Shown: one piece after another, positions 14,731-21,866 of the stretch | Layout: each line of letters opens with the position of its first letter | Position numbering within the stretch: the stretch's first letter is position 1 | Origin: Atopobiaceae bacterium | GTDB taxonomy: Bacteria; Actinomycetota; Coriobacteriia; Coriobacteriales; Atopobiaceae | Direction: 5' to 3' | Length of the DNA stretch: 40,473 nucleotides | Assembly (NCBI GenBank): GCA_017459605.1 | Contig: JAFUCQ010000110.1 | Location: 1 to 40,473 of the forward strand | Translations under genes and position numbers: made by a program | The notes under the pieces: generated by a model | What the model was told of the DNA's origin: nothing | The model's database searches: none | What the model saw: the letters and a program-made list of their open reading frames with translations, nothing else

Positions 14731-14788
14731 AATGAGCAGGCATCACGACCTGATGCGTTTCCAAAGAAACTGTCGTGATTTGATTCGT

Positions 14789-15226
14789 TCATGTATCGAT
14801 ACGGACGATGTCAGTCAACTGCTTGTTTCGATAGAGGACATCTTCTCTTGCATCAAAACCCTTAGCTTCCCAAAAGGTGTTCCCATTTACGTTCTTTTTA
14901 AAGACGAGCATTCCCACCTTGTTGATTCCCTCATTTTGTAATGCAGCAAGTGCGTGCTCGACCAGTTGTGTCCCTATACCTTTATGTCGGTGGATAGGAC
15001 TCACTGCGGTATGGTAAATGTAGCCTCTTCTTCCGTCGTGCCCAGAAATAATCGTGCCGATTATTTTTTCTTGCTCGACAACAACAAAACAGGTGGTTGG
15101 ATTTCGCTTCAAAAATGCTGCGATGCCTTCTTTGGAATCATCGAGGTTGTTGAGTCCCATTCCTTTGCAGGACAGCCAAAGATTGTAGACTTCCTCGTAA
15201 TCATCTATCTGCATACCTCGAATCAC
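14789..15226 (-). CDS. GNAT family N-acetyltransferase
   Basis: A 145-residue single-domain acetyltransferase. It opens VIRGMQIDDYEEVYNLWL, the usual first strand and helix, has the central strand CFVVVEQEKIIGTIISGHDG, and the acetyl-CoA loop SPIHRHKGIGTQLVEHAL (R/Q-x-x-G-x-G type, about residues 77-94). The last part has the NTFWEAKGFD strand common near the GNAT C-terminus. It belongs to the RimI/YpeA-like group; the acceptor could be an amino acid, protein N-terminus or drug. The GTG at 15226 with AGGTGAGC upstream is chosen; an ATG four codons later (15214) is the alternative. The neighbours give no hint of substrate. Confidence 0.88.
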   Translation of the reverse strand: MIRGMQIDDYEEVYNLWLSCKGMGLNNLDDSKEGIAAFLKRNPTTCFVVVEQEKIIGTIISGHDGRRGYIYHTAVSPIHRHKGIGTQLVEHALAALQNEGINKVGMLVFKKNVNGNTFWEAKGFDAREDVLYRNKQLTDIVRIDT

Positions 15227-15464
15227 TATTGCTCACCTACCTCAAGCGGTTTGTCGTTGGTTTTTCTTTGTGCTCAGTGTAGATTACTGCGCCTTACGCA
15301 TCAATTTTACTAACACGCTATTGCATGCAAGGCTGACGCTCGTTAGGATTCAGCTGCGCCTTGCCTTGCGTGGTTTGAATTGCGTGTCGTCTCAGGGGAT
15401 TGTATCGCGCTGCACCTTGTTACTGAATTATGTTCCGAGCAGAGCTTGTTTGTAGTATCATAAA
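15227..15464. other. Spacer upstream of the GNAT gene
   Basis: About 240 bases without a recognisable gene, repeat or hairpin. It should contain the GNAT promoter. It is more AT-balanced than neighbouring repeats. Confidence 0.4.
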
Positions 15465-15767
15465 GCCATCGGCAAGCCTACGTTGGTGGATAGGCGGTGC
15501 CGTTATGAGTTTAAGGGTCGCAGTGTTCGTGCACTAGCGGCCCTCTTGCTCTTTACGGCGTCTGTGAACACGCCTACGTGTTTTGGAATGAATCTTCTTT
15601 CGAGCCATTCTTGAGCTGAGCTTCCGTCTTTGCGTTTGAGCATCGACGAGAGCTGCTGCAAGTCTCACAATTGAGCTTGCAAGCCCAATAAGCCTTAAAA
15701 GGAGCTCCATAGGCGATCACCTCCTATCGAGAAGAAGGCACCGCCCAGCACGTAGGTAGCCGGTGGC
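15465..15767. repeat. Long-range inverted arms enclosing a 58-codon ORF
   Basis: Left arm 15465-15501 and right arm 15737-15767 are complementary with small gaps. Matching blocks include GGCGGTGCC with GGCACCGCC, CCTACGT with ACGTAGG, and GCCATCGGC with GCCGGTGGC. They lie just outside the small ORF, about 33 bases beyond its stop and 27 bases before its start. They could close the mRNA into a panhandle, or be terminal inverted repeats of a small element. Confidence 0.7.
15534..15710 (-). CDS. Small basic peptide (58 aa), toxin-like candidate
   Basis: An ATG at 15710 is preceded by AGGAGGTGATC, a near-complete complement to the 16S rRNA 3' end, 9 bases from AGGAGG to the start. The peptide begins MELLLRLIGLASSIVRLAAA, a hydrophobic to amphipathic helix of about 22 residues, and ends in a very basic tail (RRKLSSRMARKK, then TRRRVHRRRKEQEGR). 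This layout of one helix plus a Lys/Arg tail is seen in type I toxins and membrane-active peptides, but I recognise no family. The ribosome site can pair with bases around the start codon (ATAGG/CCTAT), and complementary arms enclose the gene. It stands alone in a 1.2-kb gap. It could instead be a bacteriocin-like or nucleic-acid-binding peptide. Confidence 0.6.
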   Translation of the reverse strand: MELLLRLIGLASSIVRLAAALVDAQTQRRKLSSRMARKKIHSKTRRRVHRRRKEQEGR

Positions 15768-15793
15768 GTGGGACTCAGTATAAGCCCCACGCC
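15765..15793. other. 8-bp stem hairpin in the small ORF leader
   Basis: GGCGTGGG (15765-15772) pairs with CCCACGCC (15786-15793) around a 13-base loop. It lies about 55 bases upstream of the small ORF start (minus strand), next to the right inverted arm, and would structure the leader. No T-run follows. Confidence 0.65.
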
Positions 15794-15843
15794 ATCTCCC
15801 ATGCAAGGACAAATTTAGCTATCTACCAGCGCAAATAACTCAC

Positions 15844-15898
15844 AAAATCCAACAAAAATTCGACAAAATCTAACAGCAATCTAACAAAACACCCAACA
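15844..15898. repeat. AT-rich motif repeated about every 11 bp
   Basis: Five imperfect copies of AAATCTAACA (minus: TGTTAGATTTT) end at 15854, 15865, 15875, 15886 and 15898, giving spacings of 10-12 bp. This is close to one DNA helix turn. The array is upstream of the small ORF on its strand and could be a phased binding site, or simply another minisatellite. Confidence 0.55.
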
Positions 15899-15945
15899 AT
15901 CCCAGCTTAGGAGCTGTGCTCACATGCGCCGCAGACTTGTAGAAA

Positions 15946-16029
15946 AGCTGCATGAAGGGGACATGATGCCCTCGGGGATGTTTGGAGGTAGGGTGCAGCT
16001 GAGGGGAGCTGCATAAAGGGGACACGATG
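15946..16029. repeat. Imperfect 23-bp direct repeat
   Basis: Positions 15946-15968 and 16007-16029 match at 21 of 23 bases (AGCTGCAT-AAGGGGACA type; 61-bp period). No gene is associated with either copy. Confidence 0.65.
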
Positions 16030-16161
16030 GCGCAGGGCACTTTTGAGGATCGTTGAGATGGAACGCTTGCATGAAAGACAGGCAGAAAATGCCCTGTTTT
16101 TGGCTCTTGTCCTAGCGCTTTTCATCAGGAGGTTATCTCGATATGTGACCGCACTTTTCAA

Positions 16162-16366
16162 GGCGGTGGCAAGAATCAGGTGGTTGTTAAGAATCAAGGC
16201 AGCGGCGAGATTCTACGCGGCGGCAAGAATCGAGGCGGTTGGCAAGAATCCGAGCGGTTGGCAAGATTCAAGGCGGTTGGCAAGAATCCGAGCGGTTGGC
16301 ATGATTCAAGGCGGTGGCAAGATTCTACGCGGTGGCAAGGATCTGAGCGGTTGTCAAGATTCTGTG
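16162..16366. repeat. Degenerate 18-19-bp tandem repeat, about eleven units
   Basis: Units of the type GGCGGTTGGCAAGAATCCGA (17-20 bp) repeat from 16162 to 16366, some with GATTCTAC or GATTCAA endings. The array ends 17 bases before the operator-like palindrome of the ABC/YhgE operon. Frames over it are Gly/Arg/Lys-rich and look non-coding. Confidence 0.8.
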
Positions 16367-16382
16367 CATTTCGCATCCAAAA

Positions 16383-16412
16383 TTGAACCCAGTTCAAAAA
16401 TGGGAATAAGAT
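16383..16412 (+). promoter_or_regulatory. Promoter with operator-like palindrome for the ABC/YhgE operon
   Basis: TTGAAC (16383-16388) and TAAGAT (16407-16412) form a plausible sigma-70 promoter with an 18-base spacer. The -35 box is half of a perfect dyad TTGAAC-CCA-GTTCAA (16383-16397), and a related half GAACTGG (16416-16422) is downstream. Such dyads are typical TetR-family operators. The tetR gene at 20163 in the same cluster is the obvious candidate regulator; this link is an inference. Confidence 0.55.
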
Positions 16413-16453
16413 ACCGAACTGGTTAAAGACGGATGACCAAGGAGGTCTTTGCG

Positions 16454-17173
16454 ATGCAGGAACAGTCCACTGGCACCGACCAGATCCTTGTGGAGGCACA
16501 CGGTCTCGGTATGCGAGGTTTGCGAGGAAGGGCTTATCAGGATGTCGACCTCGAGCTGGCAGCCGGTCAAGCACATGCCATCTGCGCTGAGAACAAGGGC
16601 GGTAAGACGGAGCTCCTGCTCACGCTGGCGGGGCGTATGCTTGCCACTGAAGGGAGCCTCACCATTGCTGGTGTTAATGCACGCCAGCTCCGAGGACTTG
16701 ACAAGGTTCGTCCGTTAGTGGGCCTCGGTTTCCTCGAGCGTGTCAACGATGTCGAGCGTTTCTTGCACGTGCGTACGGTTGTCTCGGCTGAGCTGAGTCT
16801 TTGCGGCAAGCCATCTGGTCGTGCGGCAACCGAGGAGTACCTTTCTCGCTGGGGCCTTGCTGCTTGCGCTGCCACTACCATTGATGACCTCGAACGCCGT
16901 GATTTTGACCTGCTCGGTATCGCCTTGGCTATGGCGGGCGAACCGACAATCTTGGTTGTGGGTGACATCGAACGCGATCTCACTGAGCATCAATCATTGG
17001 TCTTAATTGAGCGTCTCTGTGACCTCGCGCATCACGATGGCATCTGTGTTATCTGCGGCGTGAACGACTATGACCTAACTGCTCACTTTGATAGTGCCTA
17101 TTGCCTAACCGATGACGCTCGTGCCCAGCGTGCTGCTTGGGAGCGCAAGAACCTCGGAAGGGAGGTGGCTTAG
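16454..17173 (+). CDS. Degenerate ABC-type ATPase paired with YhgE protein
   Basis: A 239-residue protein with the outline of an ABC ATPase but altered motifs. The Walker A region reads ICAENKGGKTELLLTLAGRM, keeping GKT but not the leading glycines. The place of the LSGGQ signature is taken by DDLERRDFDLLGIALAMAGE, and Walker B reads TILVVGDIERDL without the usual Asp-Glu pair. It may bind nucleotide weakly or act as a structural partner. The start at 16454 is preferred over 16433 because AAGGAGG lies 8 bases upstream of it. The stop is 1 base before the GTG of the YhgE-type gene, so the two are surely co-translated. In related clusters such ATPases accompany YhgE/Pip membrane proteins. Confidence 0.75.
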   Translation: MQEQSTGTDQILVEAHGLGMRGLRGRAYQDVDLELAAGQAHAICAENKGGKTELLLTLAGRMLATEGSLTIAGVNARQLRGLDKVRPLVGLGFLERVNDVERFLHVRTVVSAELSLCGKPSGRAATEEYLSRWGLAACAATTIDDLERRDFDLLGIALAMAGEPTILVVGDIERDLTEHQSLVLIERLCDLAHHDGICVICGVNDYDLTAHFDSAYCLTDDARAQRAAWERKNLGREVA

Positions 17174-17174
17174 C

Positions 17175-19934
17175 GTGGAAAATCCGCTGCGTGGACTGCG
17201 TTTCTCGCTGCTCGACTTTCATTCTGCCCGTGCCAACGTAGGTATGAAGATTGCGATGCTTGGCATTGCTCTCATCCCACTCATTTATGGTGCTCTCTAC
17301 CTTATGGCGTTCTACGACCCCTATGGTCGTCTCGACACGCTTGCCGTTGCTGTGGTCAATGAGGATGTCCCCGTAATGAGTGAGAGTGGCAAAGAGGTGC
17401 ATGCGGGAGACGATCTGGTCGAGGCGCTTGAGGAGTCGGGCTCGCTTGAGTATCACTTTGTCGACTCTGCTGAGGAGGCTCAGGCGGGTCTTGAGACGGG
17501 CACCTACTACAACACTATCGTGATTCCCGAAGACTTCTCACGCAAAGTTGCCTCTGCTCAAGACGACAATCCCGAGCAGGCACGCTTGGTTTTGGTGTGC
17601 AATGACGCTAACAACTACCTCTCGTCGATTTTGGGTGCCTCGGTTATGCGCCAAGTAACTGCCGAGACCAATTACACCATCGGTGAGAACTACTTTATCG
17701 AGATATTCGATACCATCTCTGAGACGGGCGATTCGCTGGGCGAGGCGGCCGACGGTTCTCGCGAGCTTGCCGACGGTCTTGGTGATGCCTACGACGGCTC
17801 TGCCCAGATAAGCGATGGCATAGCTACCGCCCGCGACGGCGCAAGCGATTTGGCGAGCGGTCTGGGCGATGCTCGTGATGGCTCTGCTCAGATAAGTGAT
17901 GGTCTCTCAACGGCGCGTGATGGCTCGTCTACCCTTGCGAGTGGTTTGAGTGACGCCAAATCTGGAGCTGACCAGCTTGCAGATGGAACACGCCAGCTCT
18001 CAGACGGAGCAAACGCTGCCAAGGAAGGCTCATCGAGTCTTGCGAGTGGCTTGAGCCAGCTCGAAGAAGGCTCCAGCCAGCTTACGGCTGGTCTTTCTGC
18101 AGCTCGCGATGGTGCCAGCACACTTGATGGTGGCTTGAGTCAGCTCGAGGGAGGATCCAAACAGCTTAACGATGGTATTGGTCAGGTTTCGCAAGGTGCC
18201 TCTTCACTGAGCGATGGACTAGGTCAGCTTGATGCGGGAGCCTCGAGCCTTGCAGATGGAGCGTCGAGGGTCTCTGACGGAGCCAGCCAACTTGCTGGTG
18301 CCATTGCGGCAAAGTCAGGTGATGTCTCGACTTTGCAGAGCGGAGCACAGCAGGTGGCAGGAGGGCTCTCCATGCTTTCAGACAGCTTGGGTACGCTTGC
18401 GTCTGGCGCTGGTACCGCGCGCGATTGCGCGAGCGGTGTGAGTGGCATCCTTGGCTCGATTCCTACTAATGAAGACGGCAACTACGTGATTGATGCCAGC
18501 ACTATGGGTCAGCTTCAGCAGCTTGCAGGAGGGGCGTCTCAAGCGGCTTCTGGTGTTGCCGACGGGGCGTCTCAAGCAGCGAGCTCAGCCGGTCAGCTTG
18601 CTGCCGGATCTGCCCAGGTCTCTGGAGGTGTAGATGAGGTAGCCTCGGGTCTCTCACAACTCCACAGCGCAGCTTCTCAGCTGGGCGATGGCGCAGCTGG
18701 CGTGGCCGATGGTGCTCAGGGTGTGGCTGCGGCTGTGTCTTCTGCCAAAGACGGCGCTGCGAGTCTCAGCGCAGGTGTGGGTCAAGTTCAGGCGGGCGCA
18801 CAGACCCTCGGTCAGGGCATCTCGTCTGCTAAAGAAGGTGCGGATAGTCTTTCTTCGGGTATCTCGGATGCCTACGATGGCTCGTCAACTATTACATCAA
18901 AGCTTGGTACTGCTCAGGCAGGAGCGCAGCAGCTCGATACTGGCATCGGGCAGCTCGCCGACGGGCTTGCTACTGGTTTGGCTGGCTCTCAGCAGCTTGT
19001 TGGCGGTCTGGGTCAGCTCTCGAGCGGTGCGGGGTCGCTTCACACGGGTCTCGATAGCCTCTACAAAGGATCTGATTCTCTGACGGGCGGGTTGCAATCG
19101 GCTTTAGATGGCTCCAACCAGCTGTTCGACGGTTTGGGTGAGCTTCATGATGGTTCGACTGAGCTTACTGACGGCCTTGCAGATGCACAGGATGGCTCGC
19201 TTGAGCTAGCAGACGGTCTGGCTGAAGGTGTCGAGAAAATCAAGGATGCTACGACTGGCTCTGGCGCGCGCTCGGCTATGATGAGCGAGCCGGTGGTGCT
19301 GGAGCAGGAGCACTACACCACGGTTGACAACTACGGATTTGGCTTTGCACCCTACTTTATTGCTCTGGGTCTGTGGGTAGGTGCTTTGGTTATGACCTTC
19401 TTGCTCAAACCGCTTAACAACCGGCTGGTCACTGCTGGTGTCAATCCCATTACGGTGGGTTTGTCGGGTATGGTGCCTTGGCTTATCGTAGGTCTGGCAC
19501 AGGCGATTCTTTTGGCATGTACTATTCAGTTTTTGTGTGGTATTGCCGTGGCACACCCCGTTGCCTACTATGGCCTGACAATCCTTGCGAGCTTCGTGTT
19601 TTGTGCAATTATCCAGATGATTACGGCTGCACTGGGCTTTCCGGGCAAGTTTCTTGCGGTGGTCTTGCTCATGCTGCAGCTCACAACAGCTGCTGGCACG
19701 TTTCCCATTGAGACTGAGTTCACCATCTTCCAAAAGCTGAGCCCTTGGTTGCCCATGACCTACATTGTTCATGCCCTGCGTCAAGCCATGGCGGGAGCCG
19801 ACCTCTCACTGGTGGGTGGCGACGTGGTGCGCCTTGCTGCCTTCTTTGTTGGTGCCTTTGCCGTGACCTGTCTGGTGGCGTGGCGAAAGAGGCTGATTAC
19901 CATGAGCGACTTGCACCCCTTGGTTGATTTGTAG
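17175..19934 (+). CDS. YhgE/Pip-family membrane protein with long repeat stalk
   Basis: A 919-residue protein. The N-terminus has one helix (MLGIALIPLIYGALYLMAF) after a short cytoplasmic part, then the YhgE/Pip opening (VAVVNEDVPV, GTYYNTIVIPEDFS). Residues about 180-690 are a long extracellular stalk of 10- to 14-residue repeats such as GSAQISDGLSTARDG and ASQLADGA, predicted to be helical coiled coil. From about 720 on, six hydrophobic segments form an ABC-2-type permease-like domain. The family includes the phage infection protein Pip and type VII secretion-linked proteins; the transported substance, if any, is unknown. The GTG at 17175 with GGGAGG upstream fits the operon, although the frame is open to 17112. 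A TetR gene follows. Confidence 0.88.
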   Translation: MENPLRGLRFSLLDFHSARANVGMKIAMLGIALIPLIYGALYLMAFYDPYGRLDTLAVAVVNEDVPVMSESGKEVHAGDDLVEALEESGSLEYHFVDSAEEAQAGLETGTYYNTIVIPEDFSRKVASAQDDNPEQARLVLVCNDANNYLSSILGASVMRQVTAETNYTIGENYFIEIFDTISETGDSLGEAADGSRELADGLGDAYDGSAQISDGIATARDGASDLASGLGDARDGSAQISDGLSTARDGSSTLASGLSDAKSGADQLADGTRQLSDGANAAKEGSSSLASGLSQLEEGSSQLTAGLSAARDGASTLDGGLSQLEGGSKQLNDGIGQVSQGASSLSDGLGQLDAGASSLADGASRVSDGASQLAGAIAAKSGDVSTLQSGAQQVAGGLSMLSDSLGTLASGAGTARDCASGVSGILGSIPTNEDGNYVIDASTMGQLQQLAGGASQAASGVADGASQAASSAGQLAAGSAQVSGGVDEVASGLSQLHSAASQLGDGAAGVADGAQGVAAAVSSAKDGAASLSAGVGQVQAGAQTLGQGISSAKEGADSLSSGISDAYDGSSTITSKLGTAQAGAQQLDTGIGQLADGLATGLAGSQQLVGGLGQLSSGAGSLHTGLDSLYKGSDSLTGGLQSALDGSNQLFDGLGELHDGSTELTDGLADAQDGSLELADGLAEGVEKIKDATTGSGARSAMMSEPVVLEQEHYTTVDNYGFGFAPYFIALGLWVGALVMTFLLKPLNNRLVTAGVNPITVGLSGMVPWLIVGLAQAILLACTIQFLCGIAVAHPVAYYGLTILASFVFCAIIQMITAALGFPGKFLAVVLLMLQLTTAAGTFPIETEFTIFQKLSPWLPMTYIVHALRQAMAGADLSLVGGDVVRLAAFFVGAFAVTCLVAWRKRLITMSDLHPLVDL

Positions 19935-20162
19935 GAGCTGATTGCCATGGGCGATGTGCATGAATGTCTGTCTCCTCAATCTGCAAGGTTGACTGCCATG
20001 AGCGATACATAAGAGCGATGCGCAGGAGTGATGCTTGTTCGTGACTTACTCCCCCCAGTCGACCTGCGCGACCTTCCTTGAGCGTGCAGGATGGCTACAG
20101 CAGACCTGCCACAGGAACACTCCTGTGGCAGGTCTGTGCCATAATGAATGAGGGAGGAAGCC
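19935..20162. other. Spacer between yhgE-type gene and tetR
   Basis: A short region with a few weakly repeated GATTGCCATG/GACTGCCATG segments right after the stop codon and a perfect 16-bp hairpin at 20101-20136. CATAAT (20140-20145) with TG upstream could be an extended -10 box for tetR. No gene is seen. Confidence 0.45.
20101..20136. promoter_or_regulatory. Perfect 16-bp inverted repeat before tetR
   Basis: CAGACCTGCCACAGGA (20101-20116) and its exact complement (20121-20136) flank a 4-base loop, ending 26 bases before the tetR start. It lacks a following T-run. It may end the yhgE transcript, or be a TetR binding site over the tetR promoter. Confidence 0.6.
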
Positions 20163-20792
20163 ATGAGCCTGCACAAAAAGATTTCCAAGCATGTCGAGAC
20201 AAGAACGCGCAAAAGCGAGCGTACGCGCGAGCGAATTGTCGCGGCGGCGCGTGAGTTTGTTCTCGAGCGCCGCGGAGTGGATTTCCAAATGGCTGAGGTT
20301 GCGGCTGCCTGCGGAATGACCAAGGGTGCCCTCTATTACTACTTCCGAGACCGAACAGCTCTGGTCGAGGAGGTCTTCGACCGAGCTGCTGGCGAGTTCC
20401 TTGAGCGCATTGAAGGAATTGGTGCTCTCAATCTACCTGCTCATGAAACACTTGAGGCCCTATGCGGAGTCTTTGCAGATGAGGTACGCCAAGGTGGTGC
20501 TGTTATCGTGGCGCTCGCAACCGAGCTAGCTGGCACAACGGGCGCTCTCTCGAGGCTTGAGATGCGTGTTGATCGCATCTCGGCAATCGTCGAGGAGCAA
20601 CTCAAGCGGGCTCGCGAGCAGGGTGAGGTTCGCGATGGGGTTGATCTGGGTCTCGTTTCGTCTGCCGTTTGCGGGGCGTTTCTTTTTGCGGCCTTCCGAC
20701 GTGTTCGTGAGCAAGGCGATGCCTTTGATGCCCCGACCTTCTCGGCTGAGCTTATGAGCTTGGTGTCGCATGGACTGGCAGACACTCGGTAA
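20163..20792 (+). CDS. TetR family transcriptional regulator
   Basis: A 209-residue regulator. The N-terminal helix-turn-helix is clear: RTRERIVAAAREFVLERRGV, then FQMAEVAAACGMTKGALYYY and FRDRTALVEEVFDRA, covering about residues 20-70. The C-terminal ligand domain is not conserved with anything I recognise and is Ala/Glu/Arg-rich. The ATG at 20163 is chosen for the GGGAGGAAG site 5 bases upstream; the frame also allows 20148. It lies right after the ABC/YhgE pair on the same strand and probably represses them, binding near 16383 and perhaps its own leader. Regulation of that pair is an inference from position. Confidence 0.9.
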   Translation: MSLHKKISKHVETRTRKSERTRERIVAAAREFVLERRGVDFQMAEVAAACGMTKGALYYYFRDRTALVEEVFDRAAGEFLERIEGIGALNLPAHETLEALCGVFADEVRQGGAVIVALATELAGTTGALSRLEMRVDRISAIVEEQLKRAREQGEVRDGVDLGLVSSAVCGAFLFAAFRRVREQGDAFDAPTFSAELMSLVSHGLADTR

Positions 20793-20892
20793 GTACTTCA
20801 CGTGCTGCCCCCACGCGTTGCGACTGCTTGCGCTCGATCCTGTGGAACTCGCGCCACACACGGTCGAGACAAACGATGCGTCGTCCAAAAAC

Positions 20893-21684
20893 TTATGCGA
20901 GCTTGAGAAGCTCCTTGTAGATAGTCTCGTCAGTTGAGAGATAGACATCAAAGACAACGTGCATGGGACTGGTGGGATGGGCAGAGAGCCATTCCAAAAC
21001 AGTAGCAACAGCGATTTCGGCTGCCTTTTGGTCGGGAAAACCAAACATTCCTGTTGATACACAGCAAAACGCCAGTGAGCGCAGGCCTTTTTGCTCTGCC
21101 AAATCGAGACAACTCGTGTAGCACGATGCCAGCTCATCACATTGTGCCTGCGTTGGGGCGCCAGTGGTGATTGGTCCGACTGTGTGCAAAATGTATTGAG
21201 AAGGCAGGTTGTAAGCCTTGGTTATTTTGGCGCTTCCCGTTGGCTCAGGATGTCCCTGCTTTGCCATGAACGCAGCACACTCAAGGCGCAGCTGAACTCC
21301 CGCAAAGGTGTGGATAGCGTTGTCGATACATTTGTGTCCGGGAACATGACAGCCGAGCATTTGATTGTTAGCTGCATTGACAATACCATCAACAGCGAGA
21401 GTTGTTATGTCTCCTCTCCACAGAGACACCCGCTCGTTGAGAGGAGAGGCGCTTGTGTCTTCGAGTGTTGCTATGCCCTTCTCAGCAATCATGCCTTGGA
21501 GCAGCTCATCTTGGAGCTGCAAAAAATCGTTTTGTGCAGGCTCAGCTGGGCGCGTGTTGACCAGCGCTCGGAAGGTCTCCCAGAGCCTATTGGTGTCTGT
21601 GCTTTTCTCTACATGGAAATCGCGCTCGTGTGATAAATAGTCAATCGATTGGATGAGCAGTTCGTGCTTGTGTTCTCTGTCCAT
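20893..21684 (-). CDS. Zinc-dependent macrodomain ADP-ribosyl hydrolase
   Basis: A 263-residue protein. The macrodomain begins at LWRGDITTLAVDGIVNAANN (about residues 88-107), the ADP-ribose-binding strand and loop. The next segment MLGCHVPGHKCID (about 109-121) has Cys, His and Cys spaced as in the zinc-containing Zn-Macro subfamily, where the zinc helps remove ADP-ribose from proteins. TGSAKITKAYNLPSQYILHT and CCVSTGMFGFPDQKAAE are the other ligand loops. The N-terminal 85 residues are the helical extension seen in that family. In many bacteria these genes sit beside SirTM sirtuins and lipoylation enzymes; none is present here. The start at 21684 has GGAGGGG upstream. Confidence 0.88.
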   Translation of the reverse strand: MDREHKHELLIQSIDYLSHERDFHVEKSTDTNRLWETFRALVNTRPAEPAQNDFLQLQDELLQGMIAEKGIATLEDTSASPLNERVSLWRGDITTLAVDGIVNAANNQMLGCHVPGHKCIDNAIHTFAGVQLRLECAAFMAKQGHPEPTGSAKITKAYNLPSQYILHTVGPITTGAPTQAQCDELASCYTSCLDLAEQKGLRSLAFCCVSTGMFGFPDQKAAEIAVATVLEWLSAHPTSPMHVVFDVYLSTDETIYKELLKLA

Positions 21685-21830
21685 ACAACCCCTCCAACAG
21701 CTCTCGATGACCTACTGCGGGTCATACGGAGCACCCCATGAATCTCTCAGCTATAACTGTAGCCCAAAAGACCTCGCTTGTGCTCTGTTTGTTCGCTCTA
21801 ATGTGATACTGCTCGGTGCACGACCAATGG

Positions 21831-21850
21831 CTGTTGCGGCTATAGCGCAA
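21831..21850. terminator. Weak hairpin after the P-loop gene
   Basis: GTTGCG and CGCAAC pair around GGCTATAG, 17 bases past the P-loop gene stop on the minus strand. There is no T-run, so terminator function is doubtful. Confidence 0.3.
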
Positions 21851-21866
21851 CACACGGCACTATCGA

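Larger units (their letters stand above)
14243..14788. other. 546-bp region: purO leader and twin 98-bp elements
   Basis: The left part is the riboswitch leader of purO; its promoter should lie near 14400-14450, where no clear boxes were assigned. The right part has two copies of a 98-bp element. No gene was seen between the riboswitch and the GNAT gene that ends at 14789. Confidence 0.6.
15768..16453. other. Spacer before the ABC/YhgE operon
   Basis: About 690 bases with no recognisable gene. It contains the leader and possible promoter of the small ORF, the 11-bp phased repeats, the 23-bp direct repeat, the 18-19-bp tandem array and the promoter/operator of the ABC/YhgE pair. Confidence 0.5.

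Noticed and set aside
16043-16426. 127-codon ORF over the 18-19-bp array
   Set aside because: Its sequence is mostly translated repeat units with no conserved feature and a poor start.
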